From Chromera velia (lineage: Eukaryota > Sar > Chromeraceae): DNA of 41,030 bases. Shown one piece after another: positions 19,274-29,285 of the stretch. The position numbers and the translations under genes were made by a program. The stretch is taken from positions 1 to 41,030 of the forward strand of contig JAHBMJ010000422.1 in the NCBI GenBank assembly GCA_018398765.1, read 5' to 3'. The notes beneath the pieces were generated by a model that saw only the letters and a list, made by a program, of their open reading frames with translations, searched no databases and had not been told where the DNA came from. The first letter of the stretch is position 1, and each line of letters begins with the position of its first letter.

Positions 19274-19633
19274 ATGAATGTCCGCAAACAGATCTGCCGA
19301 TTTAACACCCACAGAAAGCAGTTCAACCAAACAAATGTTGAGCACTATGACCGTGCAAGAGGTAAATACTTAGCTTCTGAAAGCCTGATCGATCCATGGC
19401 CTCTAGCCAGAGGGCCTTGCCCACGACCAGCCATCATAGCGTTCTTGTTTTTTCTGGGTGAGGCCCGGCACTGGCCACTGGGTCTTAGTCCACCCAAGAG
19501 CCCTACCTCCAAATTCTCATACAAACAAGAGCTGTGCCTCATTCCCACAACTTCAGATCACCCGAGATTACCAGCCGTAATCCTTCCTCATGAAACCCAA
19601 GCACCGATAAACGGTCCTCCGAGAAAAGCTTAG
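19274..19633 (+). CDS. Unrecognised ORF inside the DNA transposon
   Basis: A 119-codon ATG frame ending TAG at 19631-19633. The N-terminal third is polar and basic, the rest Pro/Leu-rich. No DDE, zinc-finger or other transposase motif is visible. It may be chance; it is listed only because it is among the longer frames inside the 3.6-kb element and has an ATG. Confidence 0.15.
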   Translation: MNVRKQICRFNTHRKQFNQTNVEHYDRARGKYLASESLIDPWPLARGPCPRPAIIAFLFFLGEARHWPLGLSPPKSPTSKFSYKQELCLIPTTSDHPRLPAVILPHETQAPINGPPRKA

Positions 19634-20989
19634 TCTGATCTGCAGCACAGATATACAAAAATTCATAAAGTGGCTTACCTTCTGGCCACCCAAAGCTAGC
19701 CCCTTCATCCAGAAAGCCTTTCTAGCTCCTCATCTAGAGCTTGTTAGAGTGCACGCATGGAAAGGATTCAATAGAAGCTTTACTGGGGCAACTTTGTAGG
19801 CCTCTTTGCGTGGAGACGGGCTAGGAGACGGGCCGTGCCCTTCGTGATGGAAGATCGAAATTGCCCTCTCAGGGCAACCAGTAGAGTGAATGTCATAAAC
19901 CCAAGAAAAAGCAAAGAAGCCAATCCTCTGGGCTTTCAATAAAGCCTACTTTCATCGCTGGAGAGTAGGTCTGTGTGATGCATTGGGAGAGAGGAGACTA
20001 GGTCGTGCTCTGATCGACTTGAAACATTCGACGGAAAGCCGATTTTGGGAGCCGATTTTAGATCGGCCAACCATGTGACGGCCCCGAAAGGCAAACTACG
20101 CGTTGCGAGCCAGGGTCCGGCCCACCAGCAAGGCCAAAAAGCACTTCCCGGCTGCGCGCTGACCCATTAAAATGCCGATCTAAAAAATTTTTAGTTAGGT
20201 CTTCAGAAAGTTCTCCTCCAGTCAGAAAGTCGGGTCAATAGAATGGGCCTCTATCCACAAAATCTCGTTGTCAAGCGTTCCATTAGATTGTATTGGAAGG
20301 CTTAACAACGACGAAATCGTGTTCAGCCTGTTATTCCAGAACCTTATTTTTGGAGGGGTTACAGATTCCGGAGTTTTTTCCCCCTCCGGTATCTGTGTTG
20401 GCTAGACACCTCTGGTTACTCGTGGGAGTGGTTGCCTCGGTGCAAAGGAGTTGTACAACAACTAGAAGGGTTGCTGGACTGGTTTGGATCGCTTAATCAG
20501 GTCAGTTCATTTTGTGTCAACACACTCCTAGACACATTTTGGACGCAAACCTGCAGAGGAGGTCGGACCCCCCCCTCTACCAGGGGTATGAAATTCCGCT
20601 GCTTCGTACCCCTGCGAGAGAGTCCACCCCCCCCTCCCAGTGAGGGAATTGAAAAAATCTTATTTGCAGAGATGAGCCTTCTTGGTGCATACAGAAAGCT
20701 TTGTACGATGTCTGTGAGTGTTTCTGTATGGCTGCAACCTGGCCATTGTGGTTTCTGAATGACTGACCGGTCTGTCCTCAGCAAAGCACAAAACTGCCGT
20801 CTCCCTTTGCATGTGTTGTTCACCCCTGCCCCCCTCCTCTGCTCTTTGCAGGTCGTAGGTCTCCTCTAAGAGATGCTTGTTTTATGTCCCAGTCCTTCCT
20901 CAACTCCTTCAGAGGTAGGTCTTTGCATTTTTGTTAAGGCCGCAGTCTTCAGACTGCAAAAGGGAGTAGTGCCCCTACGTGCCAAGCCT
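19634..20989. other. Interior of the DNA transposon, no gene seen
   Basis: Mixed-composition DNA. Near 20038-20070 lie two AGCCGATTTT words and GATCGGCC, the same word as in the hairpin at 7802. Frames at 20293-20496, 20432-20758 and 20497-20823 overlap on opposite strands and show no family motif. Confidence 0.4.
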
Positions 20990-21760
20990 GTGTTTTTTTC
21001 TATCTGCCTGACTGCCTCCGAAATTTCGCCCTTCTTGCCTGCATGACTGCCCTCTAGCTTTCGGCCTTTTTGTCTGGCTAAATGCCTTCCCAATTTTGGC
21101 CTTTCCGCCCGCTCTATTGCCTTCCTAATTTCGGCCTTTGCCGTGCTCCCAATTTCGGTCTTCCTGCCTGCTCGATTGCCTTCCTAATTTCAGCCTTCTT
21201 GCCTGCTTGACTGCCTTCTAGAGTTTTGTATTTCTGCCATGCTGACTGCTTTCCCATTTTGGCCTTCTTACCTATCTGACTGCCCTCCAAATTTCGGTCT
21301 TTCTGTTTGTCTCAATGCTTTCCAAATTTCAGGCTTTCTGTCTGCCTAACTGACTTTGCAATTTCGGTCTTCCTGCCTGTCCGGTTGCCTTCCCAATTTC
21401 GGCTTTCCTGCCTGCCTGCCTGATTGTCTTCCCTATTTTGGCCTTCCTTCCTGCCCAAGTTTCCTCCTAACGCTTCCTAATTTCGGTCATCCTGCTTGCC
21501 CGATGGCCTTCCCAATTTTGTTCTTCCTTCTGGCCCGACTGTCTTCCCAAGTTCGGCCTTCTTGTATGTCTGACTGCCTCCCAGAGTTCGTTCTTTCTGC
21601 CTACATGCCTGCTTTCCAATTTTGGTCTTCTTGGCGGCCTGACTGCCTTCTAATTTCGGCCTTCCTGCCCGCCCTAGTGCCCACCTGATTGCCTTCCCGA
21701 TTTCGGCCTTCCTACCCGTCCGATTGTTTTCCCAATTTTGGTTTTCCTGCTTTCATGTAT
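20990..21760 (+). repeat. Degenerate 35-40-bp minisatellite, about 20 units
   Basis: Repeated unit close to CTTCCTGCCTGCCTGACTGC followed by CTTCCCAATTTCGGC. The word AATTTCGG or AATTTTGG recurs every 35-40 bp (for example 21360, 21395 and about 21435). Units differ strongly, so the array is old. Its translation in one frame (repeating CLPxFG-like pattern) is a by-product of the array. Confidence 0.8.
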
Positions 21761-21918
21761 CATTCTGATGCAAATTAAAGATACAGGTTGTGTTTGTATG
21801 CATACTTTTATTTGTATTCTGGCGATTCGACTGACTTTTTGTTTGTGTGCACGTATTTCTGCAGGTGGCGTTCACGGGTGTGCATGTTTGATATATACTG
21901 AGATGCCCCCCCCCCCCC

Positions 21919-22155
21919 NNNNNNNNNNNNNNNNNNNNNNNNNNNNNNNNNNNNNNNNNNNNNNNNNNNNNNNNNNNNNNNNNNNNNNNNNNNNNNNNNN
22001 NNNNNNNNNNNNNNNNNNNNNNNNNNNNNNNNNNNNNNNNNNNNNNNNNNNNNNNNNNNNNNNNNNNNNNNNNNNNNNNNNNNNNNNNNNNNNNNNNNNN
22101 NNNNNNNNNNNNNNNNNNNNNNNNNNNNNNNNNNNNNNNNNNNNNNNNNNNNNNN
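21919..22155. other. Assembly gap (237 N)
   Basis: A run of N preceded by a C-run, inside the DNA transposon. The true length and content are unknown, so the element may be longer than 3.6 kb and part of its coding region may be missing. Confidence 0.99.
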
Positions 22156-22513
22156 CGCCCGCCGTTGAGCAGTGCCTCATATGAATTGAAAACAAAACAG
22201 TTATGATCATGAGAAGAAATGCTTTAATCAGATCGATTCAGGGCCATTCAGATACATTTCTTATTGTATTTTCGTCTTAGCGTTAATTTACGATAATAGG
22301 TACCAAATAATTTATGGTTTTGAAAAAATATATACTCTATATATACATTTTTTTATTTCATTTTTTAAACATCTTACTAAGCTTAAATAGTCTTAAATAA
22401 ATTATGAAAATCAATTAGTTTAAAGGTTAAACGATCTATTTTAATGTTTTAAAAACTAAATTTTTTAAAGTCACTTTCCAGTACAAAAGTTTCAATTGTC
22501 AGTACAGTCAGTT
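22156..22513. other. Right AT-rich arm of the DNA transposon
   Basis: AT-rich subterminal region ending in the right inverted repeat (about 22467-22513). No gene. Confidence 0.6.
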
Positions 22514-23742
22514 TTCAAGCCATGAAGGACAAGGGGCTCTCTGTGGGTTTTCAATCCGTGTATGGCCGTCTTGACTGCTGAGAGATGGCGGGCGGTAGGT
22601 TTGGTGATTGTTTTACTGAGGAGGGAAAACCAGAGTGCTCTCCTCCAGTTGAGACAAACAGCCCACCCCAACACACCATTTGTCTCCTGATAGACCCCCT
22701 GTAGGAACATGTCCATATCTTGCTCCTCGGCTGGAGCGACATCTTTTTCAGACAGGGATTTCTTCAGTTTCCCCGGGATTGCATCGACGTCAATGCCTTC
22801 GAGGTAACTCTTGGACGTGAGTTCGAAGGTGTGTGCATTGGGATGGTACATATCTATCCCAATGTACTTTGTCTTGGATCCCACATTCACTTTTGTTCGG
22901 GAACCGATCTTGAATCTCTCCTCCAACACATCGAACGCCTCCTCCGTTCTCTCCCCTGCCCCGAAAATGTCGTCCACATGCGTGGCTTGCACGTCCTGTG
23001 CGGGTTCGTCTTCCACCTCCCTTCTGACTGCGATTGACTGCTCAACAGGAACAAACCCCAGCTCCTCCTGCCCTCTCCTCAATTCCTTCCCCCACAGTGC
23101 GGGTGCTACAGGGGTGCCATAGAGGGCATTGCTGAGTTCGTAGATCTGACTTGGAACCACTCTCTCTGCCTCTTTTCTTATCTTTCCCCACTCGGCATCG
23201 CTGTACTCAGTGAGAAAGGAAGGCTTCTGTGCAGGCATGGTGGGAATGCTCTTCGGAATACGTACCCCCACGCGCTCTACGTGGTCGTCGGGGGACTGGA
23301 GGAATACATTCTTGATATCTACCAACTCCACCTCAAACCCCCGAGTGGCAACATACAGGAGGGTGAGAAGAAAGCAGTCGCAGTTGGGAGTGCCACTGAA
23401 TGTGTCTACCTTCCTCAGGTCATCGTACCCTGCAACATAAATGCGCATCTTCTTCTTTCTACCCCCGGGTCCCTTGCTCAAATATTCTTTGTCGTTTTTG
23501 GTAAAACCCATGTTGAGCACGGCAGCGAGCTCAAGGTGTGAGCAGCGCTTTCCAATCGTCTTTGTGTGAAGGATGGCTGCCCACTCTTTGACGTCAGCCT
23601 CCCAAAATTCCCCTCTCATAATCTTCTCTCTGCTGGCAAAAAGCATGGTTGCTCCCTTTCGGAAGCTAGCCAGAGCGAGAAATGGAGCGTCTCCCCCAAA
23701 TTCCTCTGAGTATCTACGGACGTCAGAGTCCCACTGCAGCAT
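22514..23742 (-). pseudogene. Copia retrotransposon reverse transcriptase domain (RVT_2)
   Basis: About 410 codons open on the minus strand. The order of motifs fits Ty1/Copia reverse transcriptase: EFWEADVKEWAAIL (start of RVT_2), VAGYDDLRKVDTFSG, VELVDIKNVFLQSPDD with the first catalytic Asp, ALYGTPVAPALWGKEL, then THVDDIFGAG, the catalytic Asp pair (family YVDD; Tyr replaced by His), and VNVGSKTKYIGIDMYHP. The frame breaks off inside the Copia linker exactly at the transposon junction (22513/22514), and the last residues before the old stop at 22492 belong to the inserted element. The RT copies element RNA into DNA. The RT part is intact enough to be fairly young, but flanking parts are broken. 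Confidence 0.85.
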
Positions 23743-24240
23743 GCGGCGGCTGTATGGGATCTTTGTGGGAGGAGCTGGACGATTGGATTACATTTGGGAC
23801 AAGGTAGGCTGCCCCTGCTTTGCGATCAGCATGGCACCACCTTCCTCTTGAACCTACCCTTCCTCTGCTTTCATCTCCAAAGCTCTGTCTCCGAACAGTT
23901 CCTCCTTCATTCTCCTCCACTCCTCTTCTTCTTGATTCACTCCTAATGGCTGAGCAGCCGCGTCTGCAGAGGCGGATGGAGGGATGACCATAGGCACGGC
24001 CTCGGGAGAGACAACGGGAGACACGGCTGCGTTGGCCGTCTCCGGGGCAGACGGAAAGGGCTGTCCCTCGGACCACTGAAAGCGGGAGACAATGAGTTGG
24101 TGCTTGATGTTGTTGTGACGTATACCCCCGACTCTAGCTTCTCCAGCTGGCGTCTAGTCAAATTCATTGACTTGCACGCTTCTATTGTTTTCTTGTCGGA
24201 CAATGAAAGGCTGCAATGCCCCCCTTCTGCCTGTTTGAGC
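23743..24240 (-). pseudogene. Decayed Copia linker between integrase and RT
   Basis: On the minus strand a frame in register with the RT runs through an Ala/Pro-rich linker (SAPETANAAVSPVVSPEAVP) and an acidic QEEEEWRRMKEELFGD stretch, then meets TAG (GG|GTAGGT, also a possible splice donor) and TAA before the RT frame opens. Either a small intron or accumulated stops separate integrase and RT. Copia elements normally encode these as one polyprotein. Confidence 0.5.
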
Positions 24241-25330
24241 TCAGATACCGCTGTATGTTTGTGCCTCCACCCCTTCTCCATTGCCGTCTCCTTCAACCCT
24301 TCCTCGGACTTCTAACCCCGCAACACCTGGGCCATGCGCGGCGGCACCCCCGACCTCTTGTGGTCTGGACTGAGAAAGAATCGAAAACACAGACACAGGG
24401 GACAGGGACGGACCGTAGAGCACGGGTGGTGCCTGCTGCTGCTTCTGTGCTTGGATGTCCGACCAGTGACGAGCCTTTAGAACCTCCCACTTTTGTTGGC
24501 GCCCCAGCCATGACTTGTTCAGGCCTCGCCTGACCGGCTTCAGCCATGCTGGGTGGACTTCGAGCACAGTGTGGGTCTCTATGCCCTTACTCAAGACGGG
24601 TACTCTGTGGAGAAAAGTGGCAAGATGAGAATTTTCTTTGTCACAGTAGAGATACGTAACCTCCACCCCTGCCAGCTCCAGGCTCTTCTCATTCATTTTT
24701 ACCACAACCTGATCTCCAAACATGAACGTCCACACGGGTGGGAAGCCCAAATGTTTCTCTGCAGGAGTTATGCCAATCTGTTTGTTGTGGGTCTTATTCC
24801 AGGTCTCACAAATGCCGTCGAGGACGTGTTTGTACAAGACCTTCGGCAGGTTCAGCTCTTCCAGTGCAGTCTGCACTAGAACTCGAGCTGTGCGGGTGGC
24901 GGTGTCAATCGTCCCGTGTGGACCATAACAGTACGGTGGTGCTGGCACCATGGCTATATGCCATGACCTACCTGCTGCCCACAACTCCTGCGCCTTGTCT
25001 GCCTCAATGGACTTGGGAAAGCTGCCGTAGCGTGCCTTCCATCTGAGTAGGTGTGCGCCCAGGTCGCTTTCCATCTTGCGGTTGGCGCCTGCCATCATGT
25101 CCCATTTGCCGGTGTAGTAGTCGAGCATGAAGGAGACTGCATACTCACCCCTCCTTCCCACACCACCACTGTCATTAATAAACTAGTGGTCCCAGTAGAC
25201 AACCTGTCCGAACTGAGTGACTCGCGATCGGCGGTCAGGAACTGCATGGAGAGATGGAAAGATTGCATTTCTCCTTTCACAGATACGACAGTCAGCATAG
25301 ACTTTTTGCCACGCTGCATGACTCATGCAA
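24241..25330 (-). pseudogene. Copia retrotransposon integrase (rve) with stop codon, 5' truncated
   Basis: Minus-strand frame with a zinc-binding remnant (ADCRICERRNA), FGQVVYWDH (first catalytic Asp), an in-frame TAG at 25183-25185, then GRRGEYAVSFMLDYYTGKW, PKSIEADKAQELW (second catalytic Asp) and YGPHGTIDTATRTARVLVQ, where the usual NGxxE is HGTID, so the catalytic Glu is Asp. Then WNKTHNKQIGITPAEKHLG and a C-terminal region with FGDQVVVKMNEKS. Integrase inserts element cDNA into the genome. Upstream of about 25330 the sequence becomes AT-rich, with no gag, protease or LTR. A 5'-truncated, inactive copy. Confidence 0.8.
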
Positions 25331-26090
25331 AGTGATTGAATCAAACGGATACTAGATTTTCAGAACTTTAAGCTACACTCCAGCGAGGCTTGTAAAAAAC
25401 AAATACATAAAAGAAACTTTTTTTTTTTTTGTTTTCAACAAAAAATATATAGAAAAAAAAAAATGTGGACAAAAAAAAATTCAACAACCTAAGGATTTGA
25501 TTTTTTTTAAAAAAACTGAATCATTGATGAAATCTATTGATGATCATTTTTGTGTATAACCCCATTTTTCAAAACAAATTTTTTAAACTGGATAAAGAAT
25601 GTAATGACAGTAATGCATTAAATTCTAATCACATCTACTTAATTCTAATTCTAATATATTTCTACATACGTATACTTTGACATTGGTTTTTGAAACCACC
25701 GTTCTTTTAGTAAGATTTTTGTATAAAGTTCTGAGTCGGCGTGAAAACCGGTGACGAGAAGGTCTTCAAAAGGATAAGCTAAACTTTGCGCTACTGTGTC
25801 TTTCGATTTCGTCTAAGAAAGAGAAGAAGAATGAACATTCCTTTGTAATCTTAGCAGACATTGTGAAGATGACAAGACGTGTAACCAGTTCAAAAGAGAA
25901 TGAAAGGAAAAAAGGCAGGAAGGCACTGAGAAGAGGTATGTACAGACTACCACATGTGCTTCTGTATGCAAAAGAATGCGGGGGGAAGATGTACTTTCGA
26001 GGTATGAAGCATAAAAGAATATGAAGAGACAGAAATGCACGTTCTTCACTATTTGTGACAAAGATGAAAAGAGAAACACATGCAAGGGGA
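25331..26090. other. AT-rich non-coding stretch
   Basis: Long A and T runs (for example T12 near 25420) and no coding frame. This is where the missing 5' part of the Copia element would be expected; no LTR-like direct repeat of the 3' flank was recognised. Confidence 0.5.
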
Positions 26091-26189
26091 TCAGCAGCAG
26101 CTGGTGTTCTCAGGGCAGGCAGTCATGCTTGTCGGGTGAAAGCGAACAGTGATGGAGGAGAACATGCCGATAAACATCAAGGAGTACAT

Positions 26190-26249
26190 CCATATGATGA
26201 CAAACATACACACACATACACACACACACACACACACACATACATACCC

Positions 26250-26293
<44 letters not shown>

Positions 26294-26294
26294 T

Positions 26295-26334
<40 letters not shown>

Positions 26335-27276
26335 CACACACACACACACATACACACACACACATACACATACATACACACACACACACACATACATATG
26401 CACATACACATACATACATACATGCGCATGCACATACCATTCACATACAGAAACGCAAATGTGTACAGATCATGCATAGCACACGCACATGCACAAAAAA
26501 GCAAGAAGAGATATTCATAGATATATGGAGAGAAGGAGTGAGCGAGCGAGCTGAAGAGAAAGGAAAGGAAAGATAGAGAAAAAGAGACAGAAGAAAAGAA
26601 AGAGAGAGAAAGAGAGAGAGAGAGAGAGTCTCAGAGCCTCAGAGAGAGAGAGAGAGAGAAAGAGAGAGCCAGAAAGAGACGAATGACACGTGTAAGTCCA
26701 GAGGGATATACCTCAGTGTTGATGTTCCTCATTGGATGCTTTGTACTGCACCTGACAAATGCAATGTAGTAAAAAAAGTATGTGCAACAGACAGAGGCAA
26801 AGAGAGAGCTGAGGAGACAGAGAGAGGGAAAGAGCAACCAGAGCAACAGAAAGAGTTCATCACATACTGGCACATACTATCAACTATTTAAAGGTGTATA
26901 CAGCACGCGTGGGGGCTAGTTTCACAGGCTGACATATGCATGTGGGGGCAAACACATACGCACACACACAGTATCATACACACGCACACCTAGCACGCGC
27001 ACACACACACACACACACATACACATACATACACATACACACACACATACATACATACACACACACACACACGCGCGCGCACGTGCACGCGCGTACGCAC
27101 GCACGTACCGTTCACATACACAATCATGTACACAAATGCAAATGTGTATACATCATGCACAGCACACATACATACACAAAAAAGCAAGAAGAGATATTCA
27201 TAGATATACAGAGAGAAAGAATGCGCGAGTGAGCCAAAAAGAAAGGGAGGGAAAGATAGAGAGAAAGAGATAGAAG

Positions 27277-27332
<56 letters not shown>

Positions 27333-27333
27333 T

Positions 27334-27391
<58 letters not shown>

Positions 27392-27640
27392 CCAGAAAGA
27401 GACGAATGACACGTGTAAGTCCAGAGAGATCTACCTCAGTGTTAATGTTCCTCATTGGATGCTTTGTACTGCACCTGACGAATGCAATGTAGCAAAAGAA
27501 GTACGTGCGACAGACAGAGGCAAAGAGAGGGCCGAGGAGACAGCAAGATACTGACGCACACTATCGACTATTCAAAGGTATACACGGCGCATGTGGGAGC
27601 TAGTTTCACAGGCTAATATATGCATACAAGGGCAAACACA
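26190..27640. repeat. Duplicated block of about 0.7 kb rich in CA, GA and GACA microsatellites
   Basis: Unique-sequence markers occur twice in the same order: AAAAAAGCAAGAAGAGATATTC (about 26495 and 27177), CCAGAAAGAGACGAATGACA (about 26669 and 27392), CTCATTGGATGCTTTGTACT, and CTAGTTTCACAGGCT (26916 and 27600). Spacing varies from about 683 to 723 bp because the CA and GA tracts differ in length. The unique parts differ by several per cent. Open frames here are repeat translations. Confidence 0.88.
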
Positions 27641-27721
27641 CACGTGTACATACACACACATATATACATATACAGACACACACACACATACACACACACA
27701 GAGATAGATAGATAGATAGAT

Positions 27722-27771
<50 letters not shown>

Positions 27772-27830
27772 GGGGAGGGAGGGAGGGAGGGAGGGAGGGA
27801 GTGAAAGAGAGAGAATCTCTCGTCGATATG
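27641..27830. repeat. Compound microsatellite (CA, GATA, GA, GGGA)
   Basis: CA-rich, then (GATA)n at about 27703-27722, (GA)n, and (GGGA)n at 27768-27800, ending in unique sequence at about 27815. Confidence 0.9.
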
Positions 27831-28011
27831 CTTGCCTTTACTGCCTCGGAAAAACAGTGTCACTCCGATTCGTCTCCTTTTCGTGGGTTTTTTTGAAAAA
27901 GTACAGACAATTTTTAATAATTTTGAGAGAAAGTAGCGAATGCACACAAAAATAAAAACGCCCCTGCTCTGACATATCTTGATTTGGTAAAGAGAAGTGA
28001 AACAGCGATGG

Positions 28012-28283
28012 AGATGGGGAGACGAATGATCGAACAAGAGAATGTCAAGAAGAACTGCAAGTTTCCGGCGGCAACTTTCCGCAGTAGGTGGGGGCCTCGT
28101 TTGTTCGAAACAAAATGCTTTGATGAAAGAAGTAGATGTTTTAGAGAACTGAGTAGCGTTCTTCTATGCCAAACTTGCAGCCAAAGTGACTGTCGGAGGT
28201 GCCAAAGTCCATGGACTCCTGCGTGCAGACGGTTCTTGCAAGTTGCATGGCGCAGGCCCACCAAAGACCCTAGCACTGAGTAA
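28012..28283 (+). CDS. Possible Cys-rich exon, unrecognised
   Basis: In-frame ATG at about 28008-28014; the frame holds a Cys-dense stretch (LLCQTCSQSDCRRC then ACRRF) and ends at TAA, which overlaps a strong donor (ACTGA|GTAAGT, 28269). If the donor is used the exon would continue elsewhere, but no partner exon was found. The Cys spacing (C-x2-C-x4-C-x2-C) could bind zinc. Weak evidence. Confidence 0.22.
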
Positions 28284-29285
28284 GTCGGTCGGGCCCACTA
28301 CCGCGTATGGACAAATGGGAAAAAAAGTGCGGACAAAATGTGTTCACTGTATTAATTGAGAGGATACATGTATATGTGCGATTTCATGTGCAGCCTGCAT
28401 GGCAGAGTATGCACAAAAGTCAGGTCAGTAAAACTAATCATGCATTTGATAGTTCGGTTCTTAGATTCACAGTCTAGTGAAGTAGAGAACCCCACTTATT
28501 CTGACGTGGAAAGACCCAGACTCAATTTGTGGTCACAGAGACAGAGTTTCAGCAGAGAAAAGAGACTAATATTGAATAGTTATAACATTAAGGTAGAAAG
28601 ATACGCATTTGCGATTAGTGGTGAGACGCATACCCTGGACATTAATTTGTGGCCATTCTATGCGTACCTAGGCGTGCGAGACCAATCTAAAACCATCTCC
28701 CTCTTTCACTGACCATCCTGTCTGAGCATGAGGTGGGGGCGTCTCCCTAGCCAAGTAAGAGTAAACAACACATGCTGTTGCTACTTATCCGTTTACTCGT
28801 TGCTTTGCTTTCTAACAGCTTTTCTACTCATCTTTCACACACACTTTCTTACTACCAGAGTGTTGCATCGATTGACAGAAGTCCAGGCACCGTAGTCAGA
28901 CATAGTCAGTCAGTCAGTCAGTCCGTATGGAGCGTGAAAGAAAACGAGCATGCAGATGAACAATGTATGAATGAGTGCGTACATTCTCTGCATCCACGCA
29001 CGCAGAGGGCGCCAGGCGGCGGCGGCATCCCCCCCCCCTCCACGGCGCACGCTCGTCGGTCGGGGCCGGCCCAGGTCCTGTATGAAGTGATGATTGAGGG
29101 TTTTTTCCCAAGGCCTGCAGAAAAGAAAAAGAAAGTCAAAGCATACAAATGGCCACAAATTAATGTCCAGGGTATACGCTTGGGACCTCCATCGGTGCAT
29201 GACTGCCTCTCGTCATGCGCAAATCATAATATCTCTCGGAAGGGAGACACTTGACTGACCCAGTTGCACAAGTTCATCTGAGCAC
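28284..29285. repeat. Region upstream of the P450 with a widely spaced inverted repeat
   Basis: ACCCTGGACATTAATTTGTG followed by GCCATT at about 28631-28656 is repeated in inverse orientation at about 29149-29174, with weaker similarity outside (GCATAC and GTATGC). The arms are about 490 bp apart. Between them are GTCA repeats (28907-28922) and a GC-rich stretch at 29005-29075. It could be a small inverted-repeat element or two opposed copies of a dispersed repeat. No gene supported. Confidence 0.55.

Larger units (their letters stand above)
18883..22513. mobile_element. 3.6-kb DNA transposon inserted into the Copia element
   Basis: Both ends carry the same about 47-bp sequence in inverted orientation with about two mismatches, starting AACTAACTGTACTGACAATTG on the left and AACTGACTGTACTGACAATTG on the right. 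It is flanked by TTCA on both sides (TTCAA if the left end is taken one base later). Removing the element and one target copy restores the Copia frame exactly. Inside are AT-rich subterminal arms, a 119-codon unrecognised frame at 19274-19633 (+), a pyrimidine-rich minisatellite and an N gap, but no recognisable transposase. The superfamily is not assigned: a 4-bp TTCA or 5-bp target does not match TA, TTAA or 8-9-bp classes. Probably non-autonomous, or its transposase is hidden by the gap or is unfamiliar. Confidence 0.8.

Noticed and set aside
18425-25185. Nuclear reassignment of TAG as a sense codon
   Set aside because: The secreted-protein frame ends in TAG, and the Copia copy is broken in other ways too, so decay is simpler.
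26055-27455. Multiple 80-170-codon frames (His/Thr, Ser/Leu, Cys/Val rich)
   Set aside because: They are produced by CA, GA and GACA repeats and occur in all frames.
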